Made by a program: the position numbers and the translations under genes. A stretch of 9,787 nucleotides of DNA from NCBI GenBank assembly GCA_948438565.1, contig CAOJLW010000073.1, forward strand, positions 1 to 9,787, written 5' to 3'. This stretch comes from an uncultured Lachnospiraceae bacterium. Its GTDB lineage: Bacteria; Bacillota; Clostridia; Lachnospirales; Lachnospiraceae. Shown piece after piece: positions 1 through 7,129 of this stretch; the stretch's first letter is position 1; the number at the start of each line of letters is the position of its first letter. Under the pieces are notes generated by a model. The model ran no database searches. It saw only the letters and a list, made by a program, of their open reading frames with translations, and had not been told where the DNA came from.

Positions 1-1632
1 ATCCAGTTATCGCTCCCATACTTTTTTAAGTTTCGTCCGCAGGATCTTGGCATACAGCTTTTGGCTTCCGTAGGCATTATCTTCTTTGCTGTTTTTTGTG
101 CGTGGTTTGCAAGCCGGGATAAACGTTTGGGGCAAAACAGAAATGCAGTTACAGTCGGACAGATACGGCGCATCCGGAAAGACGCTCGGAAAGAACGAAA
201 TACCGGCAGTGTTTTTCTGCGGCGGCAGCGAAAGCTGCATCCGTTTCAGCATATGGCGTCTGTGCTCTTTACTGTGGGCGTAAGCTGTCTGTTAGTGTTT
301 TGTGTCAATAAAATCTATCAGGCGTCGGAAGAGTATCGGATAGTCAAAGAATATGGCAACGATTTTAAAGCAGGAAAAACAAATCAAGTAACCATACGGG
401 GCGAATTAAAGGATAACACGCCATGGGAAGGCTCTCGTGACGCCTATGATATGTATCATGTGTTGGATCAAAGCGTTGAAGAAGAAATCCTTTCGTTAAT
501 CGGAATCCAAAAAATTGATTGGATACTAAAGGATGAACTGCATATCCTGCAATGGGAAAAGCAAAAAGACAGTCCGTTAGAAAAAGTAAAGCAGGATTAT
601 TATGAGAACAATATGGTGGACAGCAATCCACAGACGCAATTTATTTATTATGAAGATTGTGACGGTATTTTAGCCGAACTGGAAAAAGAACCGTCGTTGG
701 ATACTTTGAATACGGAAGCTTTTCGCAACGGGGAAGAAATTATCCTGATGCTGTTTGATTATGAGAGTTGGCAGACCGGAGAGAAGATAAGGGAAAATAC
801 GATAAGTCCAGGGGATACCGTGGAAATCGTCAGTATTGCGTCATCGGTGACGCCTGAGATAGAACTGGATAATTATCATCTTCCAGGTCGCGTTCCTGTA
901 AAAGTGGGCGCAGTGTTGACCGATCTGTCTATGAACTGGCAAATTGAGCTTCAGGGGCCGGTGTATGGAATCCTTGCGTCTCAAGCGTTGGCAGAGCGCG
1001 TGGCATTGGCCGACAAAAAACAGATTGGGCATAATTTCTGCAAGATTGATTTTAATAATAATCAGTCGTTTGAATCTACGCAGAAATGTCTGGCTTCTAT
1101 TGCTGAAAAAAATGGTATCTTCTATCAATCCGATTCAGAGATGTTGTCGCAAGGCAGGGATGTATTTATCCGAGAGTTTTGTATTTATGGCATTCTGTTT
1201 TGTACGATTTTATTTGTGTTTCTGCTGCTGCAGATTCATTTCCATCAGGTGCAAAATCAGTACCGCAAAGGGGAATATCGTCTGTTAAAGCAATTGGGTA
1301 TGGAGCATTCGTTTTTTTGTCGTATCACGTTAAAAGAAAGCATCGGTCAGGTATGCTTCTTACTGCTTAGCATTCCCTGTAGTTATGCGATTCTTTTTAG
1401 CATTTTTTATTGGGATTTCAGAAAACAATTATTGGAAAGTCCGGATATCACTGTGTGGTCGGATTTTCTTGGGGAATATACGCAAAATCTGTTTTGGATT
1501 TCCTGGGATCAGTTAAACAAATATACGCACATCGGATTTTCAGTCGTTTTGGTAACGCTTTTGATGGCCGGACTGATTTTCATTGCTTATCAGCAGGCAA
1601 GCAAATATGAGAAAGGGGAAGAATGGATATGA
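1..1632 (+). CDS. BceB/FtsX-like ABC transporter permease (5' end missing)
   Basis: Integral membrane subunit of an ABC transporter, probably one that recognises or removes envelope-active peptides. The frame is open from base 1, so the start lies before the window; 543 codons are visible. Seen: a hydrophobic segment near nt 52-108, a basic cytoplasmic loop, another segment at about nt 253-315, a large hydrophilic domain of about 285 residues (nt 316-1170), then three segments near nt 1170-1245, 1348-1413 and 1528-1593. After the third segment comes a basic stretch with 'LLKQLGM', typical of the FtsX/MacB-type C-terminal domain. A large external domain between the seventh and eighth membrane segments is the known layout of BceB permeases, so roughly the first 100 residues or more are probably missing. 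The stop overlaps the start of the ATPase gene, implying translational coupling. In many Bce systems the ATPase gene comes first; here the permease does. A MacB-like exporter is the main alternative. Substrate unknown. Confidence 0.85.
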   Translation: MQLSLPYFFKFRPQDLGIQLLASVGIIFFAVFCAWFASRDKRLGQNRNAVTVGQIRRIRKDARKERNTGSVFLRRQRKLHPFQHMASVLFTVGVSCLLVFCVNKIYQASEEYRIVKEYGNDFKAGKTNQVTIRGELKDNTPWEGSRDAYDMYHVLDQSVEEEILSLIGIQKIDWILKDELHILQWEKQKDSPLEKVKQDYYENNMVDSNPQTQFIYYEDCDGILAELEKEPSLDTLNTEAFRNGEEIILMLFDYESWQTGEKIRENTISPGDTVEIVSIASSVTPEIELDNYHLPGRVPVKVGAVLTDLSMNWQIELQGPVYGILASQALAERVALADKKQIGHNFCKIDFNNNQSFESTQKCLASIAEKNGIFYQSDSEMLSQGRDVFIREFCIYGILFCTILFVFLLLQIHFHQVQNQYRKGEYRLLKQLGMEHSFFCRITLKESIGQVCFLLLSIPCSYAILFSIFYWDFRKQLLESPDITVWSDFLGEYTQNLFWISWDQLNKYTHIGFSVVLVTLLMAGLIFIAYQQASKYEKGEEWI

Positions 1633-2294
1633 GGACAGTATTAGAATGTAAAGAGATCTCGAAAACCTATGGCAATGACGCCGTCAAGGTATATGCGTTA
1701 AAATCATGCAGCCTGACGTTTCAGGAAGGGGAGTTTGTGGCCATTGTGGGCAAGAGCGGTTCTGGGAAATCTACGCTGCTGCGGATTTTAGGAACTTTAG
1801 ATCAGCCGGATGAAGGGGAAGTGCTTTTGGATGGGGAGGATGTACTGCATCTGTCCGACAAAAAGCTGTCGGAAATACGGCGTCGGAAAATCGGGTTTAT
1901 TTATCAGGATTACAGCTTGTTTCCAGAGTATACGGCATATGAAAATATTATTATGCCAATCCATCTGGATGGCCGAAAAGAAAATAAAGAGACGGTTTGG
2001 GAAATGATGGGGACGCTTGGAATTTTAAAATGCAAGGATAAGTTCCCGTCTGAAATGTCGGGAGGGGAACAGCAGCGGACAGCCATTGCAAGGGCGCTTT
2101 GTATTTCTCCGGCGGTGATTCTGGCGGACGAGCCGACTGGAAATCTGGATGCGGAAAATGCAGGCGAGGTCGTAATGCTGATGAGTAAAGCGGCCAGAAT
2201 ATATAACCAGACGATTATTATGGTTACGCATGACAGACAAATGGCGGATTATGCCGATCGGATTTTACAGATAGCGGACGGAGTATTTACCTAA
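1623..2294 (+). CDS. ABC transporter ATPase, BceA/LolD/MacB family
   Basis: Cytoplasmic ATP-hydrolysing subunit that powers the permease encoded just upstream. At 223 residues it has the usual family length and all motifs: Walker A GKSGSGKST (residues 43-51), Q-loop Gln95 in 'YQDYSLFPEYTAYEN', signature SGGEQ (146-150), Walker B ending in Asp169-Glu170, D-loop 'GNLD' and switch His203 in 'VTHD'. The 'ADEPTGNLD' wording and the short N-terminus ('CKEISKTYG') are characteristic of the BceA/LolD/MacB group. Two in-frame ATGs compete: 1623, with only 4 nt after the GGGG of the ribosome binding site (1613-1618), and 1629, with 10 nt spacing. ATG 1629 forms the classic ATGA overlap with the permease stop (1630-1632), so the true start may be 1629. 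Transcription probably ends at the hairpin at 2315-2365. Family assignment is firm; the transported substrate is not known. Confidence 0.95.
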   Translation: MDMRTVLECKEISKTYGNDAVKVYALKSCSLTFQEGEFVAIVGKSGSGKSTLLRILGTLDQPDEGEVLLDGEDVLHLSDKKLSEIRRRKIGFIYQDYSLFPEYTAYENIIMPIHLDGRKENKETVWEMMGTLGILKCKDKFPSEMSGGEQQRTAIARALCISPAVILADEPTGNLDAENAGEVVMLMSKAARIYNQTIIMVTHDRQMADYADRILQIADGVFT

Positions 2295-2314
2295 TTATAT
2301 TCTAGGATCTAAAA

Positions 2315-2365
2315 AAAGGGACTGACGCTTCACGAATTTACATTCGTTCAAGCGACAGTCCCTTT
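2315..2365. terminator. bidirectional intrinsic terminator between convergent genes
   Basis: Long imperfect hairpin: AAAGGGACTG (2315-2324) pairs with CAGTCCCTTT (2356-2365), then after an A/A mismatch CGCTT pairs with AAGCG, then ACGAAT (2332-2337) with ATTCGT (2342-2347) around a TTAC loop. On the minus strand the stem runs into a seven-T tract (complement of 2311-2317), so it should end the flavodiiron transcript efficiently. On the plus strand it is followed by TTTATTTG and can also serve the ABC operon. Confidence 0.88.
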
Positions 2366-2392
2366 ATTTGCTGAGGGTATAGGAACAGATGA

Positions 2393-3550
2393 TTATTTGC
2401 TGCAAAGCTCGCGGGCCAGCGCAGAAATAGCGGCCGTGCTTTCTTCATCCAGCGCGGACATAATTTTAACGGTGGTATCCGTAAAGGTCAGTTCCTTGCA
2501 TCCTTCCAGCATTTTCTGCATCGTCTTTATCGCGGTAGGCGCCCAGGAACCGTTTTCGATCAGTCCAATGGTGCGTTTTTGGTAATTGCGTTCTGTCAGA
2601 TCGTGGATAAATTCGCGCATAAATGGGAACACATCCCCATTATATGTGGTGGTGGCCAGTACCATATTACCGTAGCGGAATGCGTCCTCTACGGCTTCCG
2701 CCATATCGCAGCGCGCCAGATCATTGACGACAACCTTTGGGCAACCCGCTTTTTGCAGCTCGTCCGCTAAAAGCTCTACGGCCTTTTTCGTATTGCCGTA
2801 AACCGAGGTATAGGCAATCATTACGCCTTCCGTTTCCACTTCATAAGACGACCATATCTGGTAAAGGTTCAGATAATAACCCAGGTTTTCTTTTAAAATC
2901 GGGCCGTGTAATGGGCAGATGACCTGGATATCCAGATTGGCTGCCTTTTTTAAAAGGTTTTGCACCTGTACGCCAAACTTTCCAACAATTCCTATATAAT
3001 AACGGCGCGCTTCGCAGGCCCAATCTTCTTCTACATCTAAGGCGCCGAATTTGCCAAATCCGTCGGCGGAGAATAATACTTTATCATATGCGTCATATGT
3101 GACAATAACTTCCGGCCAATGTACCATCGGGGCAGCGATAAATGTCAGTTCATGCTTGCCCAGAGAAAGGGAATCGCCTTCTTTGACGATTATTTGTCTG
3201 TCTGCAAAATCCGATCCATAAAACTGTTTGATCATCGTAAACGCTTTTGCGCTGGCAACGACAGAAGCGTTTGGATAGGCGTTCATAAATGCTGTAATAT
3301 TGGCCGAATGGTCAGGTTCCATATTCTGTACGATCAAATAGTCCGGCTGACGGGAATTCAGCGCATCTTCGATATTTTTAAGCCATTCTTCGCTAAAATT
3401 GGCGTCTACCGTATCCATAACGGCAATCTTGTCATCTAAAATCACATAGGAATTGTAAGCCATGCCGTTTTCGACCACATATTGCCCTTCAAACAGATCT
3501 AAATCGTGATCATTGACGCCTACATACTGAATATCGTTTGTAATTTCCAT
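2393..3550 (-). CDS. fprA: FprA-type flavodiiron protein (A-type flavoprotein)
   Basis: Cytoplasmic flavodiiron protein, a family that reduces O2 to water and/or NO to N2O in anaerobes. It has the usual two domains in 385 residues. The N-terminal metallo-beta-lactamase-like domain carries 'NMEPDH' (76-81), His144 in 'VHWPE', Asp163 in 'SADGFG' and His215 in 'CPLHGP'. The C-terminal flavodoxin domain has the FMN phosphate loop 'YTSVYGNT' (247-254) and 'ENGSWAPTA' (332-340). No C-terminal rubredoxin domain is present. The family's metal motif is HxExDH; here the first His is Asn76 (codon AAT, one base from CAT). The other expected ligands (Glu78, Asp80, His81, His144, Asp163, His215) are present. 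The start was placed at 3550 because AAAGGAGCG (3558-3566) precedes it at good spacing; an ATG at 3583 has no binding site. It is transcribed divergently from an unknown gene and ends at the terminator at 2315-2365. The family is certain; O2 versus NO preference cannot be read from sequence. Confidence 0.96.
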   Translation of the reverse strand: MEITNDIQYVGVNDHDLDLFEGQYVVENGMAYNSYVILDDKIAVMDTVDANFSEEWLKNIEDALNSRQPDYLIVQNMEPDHSANITAFMNAYPNASVVASAKAFTMIKQFYGSDFADRQIIVKEGDSLSLGKHELTFIAAPMVHWPEVIVTYDAYDKVLFSADGFGKFGALDVEEDWACEARRYYIGIVGKFGVQVQNLLKKAANLDIQVICPLHGPILKENLGYYLNLYQIWSSYEVETEGVMIAYTSVYGNTKKAVELLADELQKAGCPKVVVNDLARCDMAEAVEDAFRYGNMVLATTTYNGDVFPFMREFIHDLTERNYQKRTIGLIENGSWAPTAIKTMQKMLEGCKELTFTDTTVKIMSALDEESTAAISALARELCSK

Positions 3551-3596
3551 ATATAATCGCTCCTTTGCATAAATTAATACCAAATATTGCTACGAC

Positions 3597-3626
3597 ATTA
3601 TAGCACAGACGGTATAGTTGCTGCAA
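3597..3626 (-). promoter_or_regulatory. promoter of the flavodiiron protein gene
   Basis: Reading the minus strand, a perfect -10 TATAAT (3597-3602) is preceded by TGC, giving an extended -10 element. A weak -35 TTGCAG (3621-3626) lies 18 bp upstream. The predicted RNA start is near 3590, leaving a leader of about 40 nt before the ATG at 3550. An inverted repeat covers the -35. Confidence 0.7.
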
Positions 3627-3630
3627 CTGT
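3614..3630. promoter_or_regulatory. palindrome over the -35 of the flavodiiron gene (candidate operator)
   Basis: AGTTGC-T-GCAACT (3616-3628) is a perfect 6-bp inverted repeat around one central base. Pairing continues one base pair further out (3614/3630) after a mismatch. It overlaps the -35 region of the minus-strand promoter, the usual place for a repressor site. It shares the half-site AGTTG/CAACT with the second inverted repeat 60 bp away. That it binds protein is inference. Confidence 0.45.
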
Positions 3631-3671
3631 ATTTTTCAAGGCGGCCGTAGGGAAATCCCGATAGCCGTCTT

Positions 3672-3693
3672 TCCAACTATTACAACAGTTGGA
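3672..3693. promoter_or_regulatory. inverted repeat over the -35 of the divergent unknown gene (candidate operator)
   Basis: TCCAACT (3672-3678) and AGTTGGA (3687-3693) form a perfect 7-bp inverted repeat with an 8-nt spacer. The right arm overlaps the -35 hexamer of the plus-strand promoter. The half-site CAACT/AGTTG also occurs in the palindrome over the flavodiiron promoter, but with the arms in the opposite order. No known regulator consensus was recognised. Confidence 0.45.
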
Positions 3694-3717
3694 TTCCCAA
3701 AGTATATATGTTACAAT
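3689..3717 (+). promoter_or_regulatory. promoter of the unknown gene at 3761
   Basis: TTGGAT (3689-3694) and TACAAT (3712-3717) are separated by exactly 17 bp, a good sigma-A-type arrangement. The RNA would start near 3724, about 37 nt before the ATG at 3761. Confidence 0.65.
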
Positions 3718-3760
3718 ATCCATAATATAAAGTATTTCAGAAATTAGGAGGCGTTGCCGG

Positions 3761-4402
3761 ATGGCGGAACATGAATATTTTCAACACGCGTTATCGGATT
3801 TTACTTTTGATCTGGCCAATGGGGGAGCTATACGCCATTTGACGGACCGAGGTTATACGGTTTGGCAGATTATGGAACACCTTGCTGTTTTAGCCAATTA
3901 TGAAAAAGTGCAGCAGACAGTTTGGAAGCATTTGATCGAGCGGCGGATCATCCTTTTGCAGGAACCTGGGACAAACACCCAAAGAGAACAGGAACGCTAC
4001 GTAAAAGAATACGGGGCATTTGGAAAAACCAGCTTCCGGCGTGTGTCCGTACCCGACGAAACGCGTCTGCAAACGCCTTTGAGGGATATTTCCTATACCA
4101 GAGGGGACAAAGATGTATTGGAATGGATCATGGAAAAACGCAAAAAAAATGGCCGTGAATCGGCCTACATATCTTGTGATTTTGGCAGGATGAAGCAGGA
4201 AGAACCAAAGCGTTATGAAGCCTGTCTGTCCATTCTGGACGATCGCCAAAGGGATTATATTGACGGATTGCCATGGAACAGGCAGACGGCCTATCATCGC
4301 CTGGACGCCAGGATGTTTGAAATTACTGGCCGTCTGCTGGAATTGGGACAATATAGCGGGAGCTGTTATTTTTTAAAACTGGGTGAAAAGCTTTCTCTTT
4401 AG
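3761..4402 (+). CDS. conserved protein of unknown function, possible N-terminal helix-turn-helix
   Basis: A 213-residue soluble protein with no signal peptide or membrane segment. The start is well supported: AGGAGG (3746-3751) sits 9 nt before the ATG. I do not recognise a named family, though the overall look (N-terminal 'GGAIRHLTDRGYTVWQI', C-terminal 'DRQRDYIDGLPW') resembles uncharacterised Lachnospiraceae proteins. Residues about 22-60 (IRHLTDRGYT, then WQIMEHL, then KVQQTVWKHL) have the helix-turn-helix spacing seen in DNA-binding domains that select targets by 'GYT..QI'; this is a weak inference. The middle (about 68-135) is charged and probably flexible. The C-terminal part has 'YISCDFG' (136-142) and many aromatic residues. 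It shares a divergent promoter region with the flavodiiron gene, so a regulatory or redox-related role is possible but unproven. Its stop lies only 7 bp from the stop of the convergent histidine kinase gene. Confidence 0.85.
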   Translation: MAEHEYFQHALSDFTFDLANGGAIRHLTDRGYTVWQIMEHLAVLANYEKVQQTVWKHLIERRIILLQEPGTNTQREQERYVKEYGAFGKTSFRRVSVPDETRLQTPLRDISYTRGDKDVLEWIMEKRKKNGRESAYISCDFGRMKQEEPKRYEACLSILDDRQRDYIDGLPWNRQTAYHRLDARMFEITGRLLELGQYSGSCYFLKLGEKLSL

Positions 4403-4409
4403 ACACGTA

Positions 4410-5309
4410 CTAGCGCTCCTGTGGATCAAAACAGAGATTAATGCGCAGCATCCCTTCGGAATATTGCGCAAAAATATATCCGCCCATCTGTTCCGTCAGT
4501 GTTTTTGCAATAGAAAGGCCAAGGCCCGTCGAGCGTTCCGCTGTTTCTACCGTATACAGTCGATGAAATAATTTCTGTACCTGCACTTCATTTAACGTGG
4601 GCGCATGGTTGGAAAATATGATATTTCCGTCTATGGATAATGTGACTTGTAAATCGCCGCTGCTGTATTTGATGGCATTGCCGATGATATTTTCGAAAAT
4701 ACGGGACAGAGCCTGGCGATTGAGCAGCCGGATCACTTTTTGGTCAGGCATAGAAATTACAGGTATGATTCGGCTGTTTTGCAGAGCCGCATAGTGTGCC
4801 AAAAGGCTCTCTTCCAAAATATCATTGAGCGTCACTTTTTCATAAACCGCATAGGGCGTGACGGACGCCGCCATAGAGTAGCGAAACAGTTCCTCGGTCA
4901 GAAGCGTCAGGGCGTCTGTGCGGTTTTTGATAATGCCGAGGAAGCGTTCTGCCTCCTGGGATTTTTCTTCCTGTTCCAGCAGATCCAGATAACCGCAGAT
5001 GGCTGTCAAGGGAGTTCGCAGATCGTGGGAAATGTTGGTTATGGTATCCTTGACTGCCTGATCGCCTTGATGAAATTGATGCCTTTGGCTGCGCAGCAGA
5101 CGTAATTGCTCATTGATGCAGTCCGCAAGTTCGCACATAAAGCGGTCACGGCTGGAAATAGCAATCAAAAGATTGGTATCTGTATGCAGCCGATCAGAAA
5201 AAGCTTCCCGGATTTCCTGCGCTGATTTTTGCATCAGTCGTATTTTGGCGATCAGCAGTATGAGAATGAGAATCAGGATTCCAACAAAAATCCACAGGCA
5301 GACAGACAT
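4410..5309 (-). CDS. sensor histidine kinase of a peptide-resistance two-component system
   Basis: Membrane-bound kinase that should autophosphorylate on His95 and pass the phosphate to the response regulator of the same operon. In its 299 residues: one N-terminal membrane segment (about 5-22), a cytoplasmic linker with coiled-coil character, the H-box 'NISHDLRTPLTA' (92-103), N-box 'ENIIGNAIKYSSG' (206-218) and G2 box 'STGLGLSIAK' (260-269). There is no extracellular sensor domain, as in kinases that sense through a partner transporter. The usual DxGxG G1 motif is absent; 'FSNHAPTL' (232-239) stands there, followed by 'LFHRLYTVETAERS', a variant I recall from some Firmicute kinases beside ABC transporters. 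GGAGG (5315-5319) precedes the ATG by 5 nt. It is the last gene of the operon, 12 bp after the permease stop. No terminator fits before the convergent neighbour. Confidence 0.93.
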   Translation of the reverse strand: MSVCLWIFVGILILILILLIAKIRLMQKSAQEIREAFSDRLHTDTNLLIAISSRDRFMCELADCINEQLRLLRSQRHQFHQGDQAVKDTITNISHDLRTPLTAICGYLDLLEQEEKSQEAERFLGIIKNRTDALTLLTEELFRYSMAASVTPYAVYEKVTLNDILEESLLAHYAALQNSRIIPVISMPDQKVIRLLNRQALSRIFENIIGNAIKYSSGDLQVTLSIDGNIIFSNHAPTLNEVQVQKLFHRLYTVETAERSTGLGLSIAKTLTEQMGGYIFAQYSEGMLRINLCFDPQER

Positions 5310-5321
5310 AGGCGCCTCCGT

Positions 5322-6146
5322 TTACTTAATATCTTTTTTGAAAAACAGAATAATGCCCGCGCTGGTGGTTATCAGGATGATGATACCGTCATATAAGAGA
5401 TAAAACGGTGAACACTCGCCGAATGTCAGCAGCATGGATTGTCCGGATGGCAAAAAGTCCAGGAGGAATTCATATGTCTGCCGTTTGGCGCCCCGCAGGT
5501 AAAATTCATTGAGCACAGGTTCGCTTTTTGTAACTTCGCCGTCGGGACCCATCGTATAATTTTCATAATATTCCGGCTGTTCCAGCTTGGCCTGGATATA
5601 AGCGGACATCATCAGAAGTAAAAATGCGCTGAGAATAACCACAACTGCGCTGATTGCTTTATTTTGGATTAGCATAGCTGCCATAGTAAAGACAGCCGTA
5701 TAGGTGATGAGAACAGCGAGGCTAAATAAGATCAGAACAAGGATCTGCTGATAAGGGATTTGGAACGTTCCAAGCAGCGGAAGGCTGACGCAGAGGTTAG
5801 CCGCTATATAAACGAACACCAGGATCATCCCTGCCAAACAGCACAAAATCAAATTGGACAGGTAGATGGCAATTCGTCCGTGTCCGACGACAAGTTTATT
5901 GCGAATGGTTCCGTCGCTGTATTCCGTGCCAATAAACAGGCTGCAAAAAACGGCAAGCAAAATGCCCAGTGTCATAATATAGAAAAAAAAGCTGTTTTCC
6001 GGCGCGTAGGTGACGTTATATTTTTGCATATTGCGGTATAGGGTAATTGGAAAATAAAGTCCCATGGCAGCCATAATCAAGGTCAGTACCCAAAAAAGCG
6101 TACTTTTTTTTAGACGTGTCAATCCAGCGGATAACAATTTATTCAT
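5322..6146 (-). CDS. ABC-2 type permease, BcrB/LanE-like
   Basis: Membrane subunit partnering the ATPase encoded just upstream in the operon; such pairs remove bacitracin-like compounds or lantibiotics from the membrane. At 274 residues it shows six hydrophobic segments at about 17-37, 52-73, 93-118, 133-160, 163-184 and 249-269. A cytoplasmic 'GTEYSDGTIRNKL' motif (73-85) is typical of ABC-2 permeases of this group. The stretch between segments five and six (about 186-245) is polar and probably external. The start at 6146 is preferred over upstream ATGs because GGAGGTGA (6152-6159) sits at proper spacing, and it overlaps the ATPase stop by 8 bp, implying translational coupling. Only one permease gene is present, so the transporter may use a permease homodimer, unlike LanFEG with two permeases. 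Substrate unknown. Confidence 0.9.
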   Translation of the reverse strand: MNKLLSAGLTRLKKSTLFWVLTLIMAAMGLYFPITLYRNMQKYNVTYAPENSFFFYIMTLGILLAVFCSLFIGTEYSDGTIRNKLVVGHGRIAIYLSNLILCCLAGMILVFVYIAANLCVSLPLLGTFQIPYQQILVLILFSLAVLITYTAVFTMAAMLIQNKAISAVVVILSAFLLLMMSAYIQAKLEQPEYYENYTMGPDGEVTKSEPVLNEFYLRGAKRQTYEFLLDFLPSGQSMLLTFGECSPFYLLYDGIIILITTSAGIILFFKKDIK

Positions 6147-7053
6147 GATTGTCACCTCCCACCAATTTGACATAATAGCTTTCCAGCGTTTCGTCATGTT
6201 CCTGTATAGAATATACTTCACAGTCGTTTTTGGCCAGGGCGAGTATCAGTTGTGTGATATGAATTTGGTCAAAAATATCTGCCTGTGTGGCAGAAAGGAT
6301 TTGATAGCCGACTCCCATAGGATCGAGTGTTTGTGCCAGAATTTTAGTATCGCTTACATTGATACGGATACATTTTTTACAAGCAGCCTCTAAATCCTTG
6401 GCGCTGATTTCTTTTACCATCTGCCCTTGGTCGATAAATCCATAGTGTGTGGCCAGGCGGGACAGCTCGTCGAGGATATGGCTGGAGATCAGTACGGTGA
6501 TTTGACGCGTCCGGTTCAGTTTTAAAATGAGTTCTCTGATTTCGATAATTCCCTGCGGGTCGAGTCCGTTGATGGGTTCGTCTAAAACCAGAAAATCCGG
6601 ATCTCCGGCTAATGCAATGGCAATGCCAAGACGCTGCCGCATTCCGAGAGAAAAATTTTTCGCTTTCTTTTTACCGGTATCGGATAAGCCGACAAGCTCT
6701 AAAAGCTCCGGAAGTCCTGAAAAGGACGGAAGTCCTAAGATGCGGTATTGTTCCTTGAGATTGTCTGTGGCATTCAGTTCCAGATAGATGGAAGGGGTTT
6801 CTACGACTGCGCCCATCCGTCGTCTGGATTTATATATTTCCGGCGATGTGTGTGGGATCCCATATAAAGTATAGTCTCCCAGGGTCGGCTGTTGCAGGCC
6901 GCAGATTTGCCGGATCAATGTGGTTTTACCAGCGCCGTTTTTGCCTACAAAGCCATAGATGGATCCTTTTGGCACGTGCATAGAAAGATTTTGCAATGCT
7001 TTGAAATGTCTGTAATGTTTGCTTAGAGCATTGACTGTCAGTACATATTCCAT
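6139..7053 (-). CDS. ABC transporter ATPase, BcrA/LanF-like, with Glu in the Q-loop
   Basis: ATPase of a BcrAB/LanFEG-type immunity or detoxification transporter. Its 304 residues contain Walker A GKNGAGKTT (37-45), the signature 'SLGMRQR' (135-141), Walker B 'LVLDEP' (155-160), D-loop 'NGLDP' and switch His192. The usual Q-loop Gln is Glu85 in 'VVETPSIY', the E-loop known from lantibiotic-immunity LanF proteins, which supports a peptide substrate. A C-terminal domain of about 90 residues follows the nucleotide-binding domain, as is usual for BcrA-like ATPases. AAAGGAG (7063-7069) precedes the ATG at 7053 by 9 nt. The gene follows the response regulator after a 92-bp gap holding repeats, so it may have its own regulated promoter, and it overlaps the permease gene by 8 bp. 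Family call firm; exact substrate (lantibiotic, bacitracin or another peptide) not determinable. Confidence 0.94.
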   Translation of the reverse strand: MEYVLTVNALSKHYRHFKALQNLSMHVPKGSIYGFVGKNGAGKTTLIRQICGLQQPTLGDYTLYGIPHTSPEIYKSRRRMGAVVETPSIYLELNATDNLKEQYRILGLPSFSGLPELLELVGLSDTGKKKAKNFSLGMRQRLGIAIALAGDPDFLVLDEPINGLDPQGIIEIRELILKLNRTRQITVLISSHILDELSRLATHYGFIDQGQMVKEISAKDLEAACKKCIRINVSDTKILAQTLDPMGVGYQILSATQADIFDQIHITQLILALAKNDCEVYSIQEHDETLESYYVKLVGGDNHE

Positions 7054-7098
7054 AATTGTAGTCTCCTTTTCTGTGATAAGGATACTTTACTGGATAAA

Positions 7099-7129
7099 GG
7101 TTAAGAAAGCGGTTAAGGAAATGGTTAAG
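7099..7129 (-). promoter_or_regulatory. three TTAACC direct repeats, 12-bp period (candidate response-regulator operator)
   Basis: GGTTAAG occurs at 7099-7105, 7111-7117 and 7123-7129, exactly 12 bp apart; on the transcribed strand these read CTTAACC. A weaker copy, TTTACG, lies 11-12 bp further upstream at 7132-7137. The array sits between the response regulator stop and the ATPase gene, about 50 bp before the ATPase start. OmpR-family regulators commonly bind head-to-tail repeats with about one helical turn of spacing near the -35, so this is a natural target for the regulator encoded next to it. A possible weak -10 is TATCCT (7079-7084). Binding is inferred. Confidence 0.65.

Noticed and set aside
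3551..3583. ATG at 3583 as start of the flavodiiron protein
   Set aside because: No ribosome binding site, and the codons up to 3551 include the AAAGGAGCG that serves the ATG at 3550.
3642..3669. GGGA-AA-TCCC palindrome with outer GGCGGC/GCCGTC arms between the divergent promoters
   Set aside because: Stem interrupted by a 4x4 internal loop, no U-tract, and outside both predicted transcripts; too weak to call.
3890..4351. Minus-strand open frame of 153 codons
   Set aside because: Antisense to the gene at 3761, which has a promoter, a perfect AGGAGG and the more protein-like composition.
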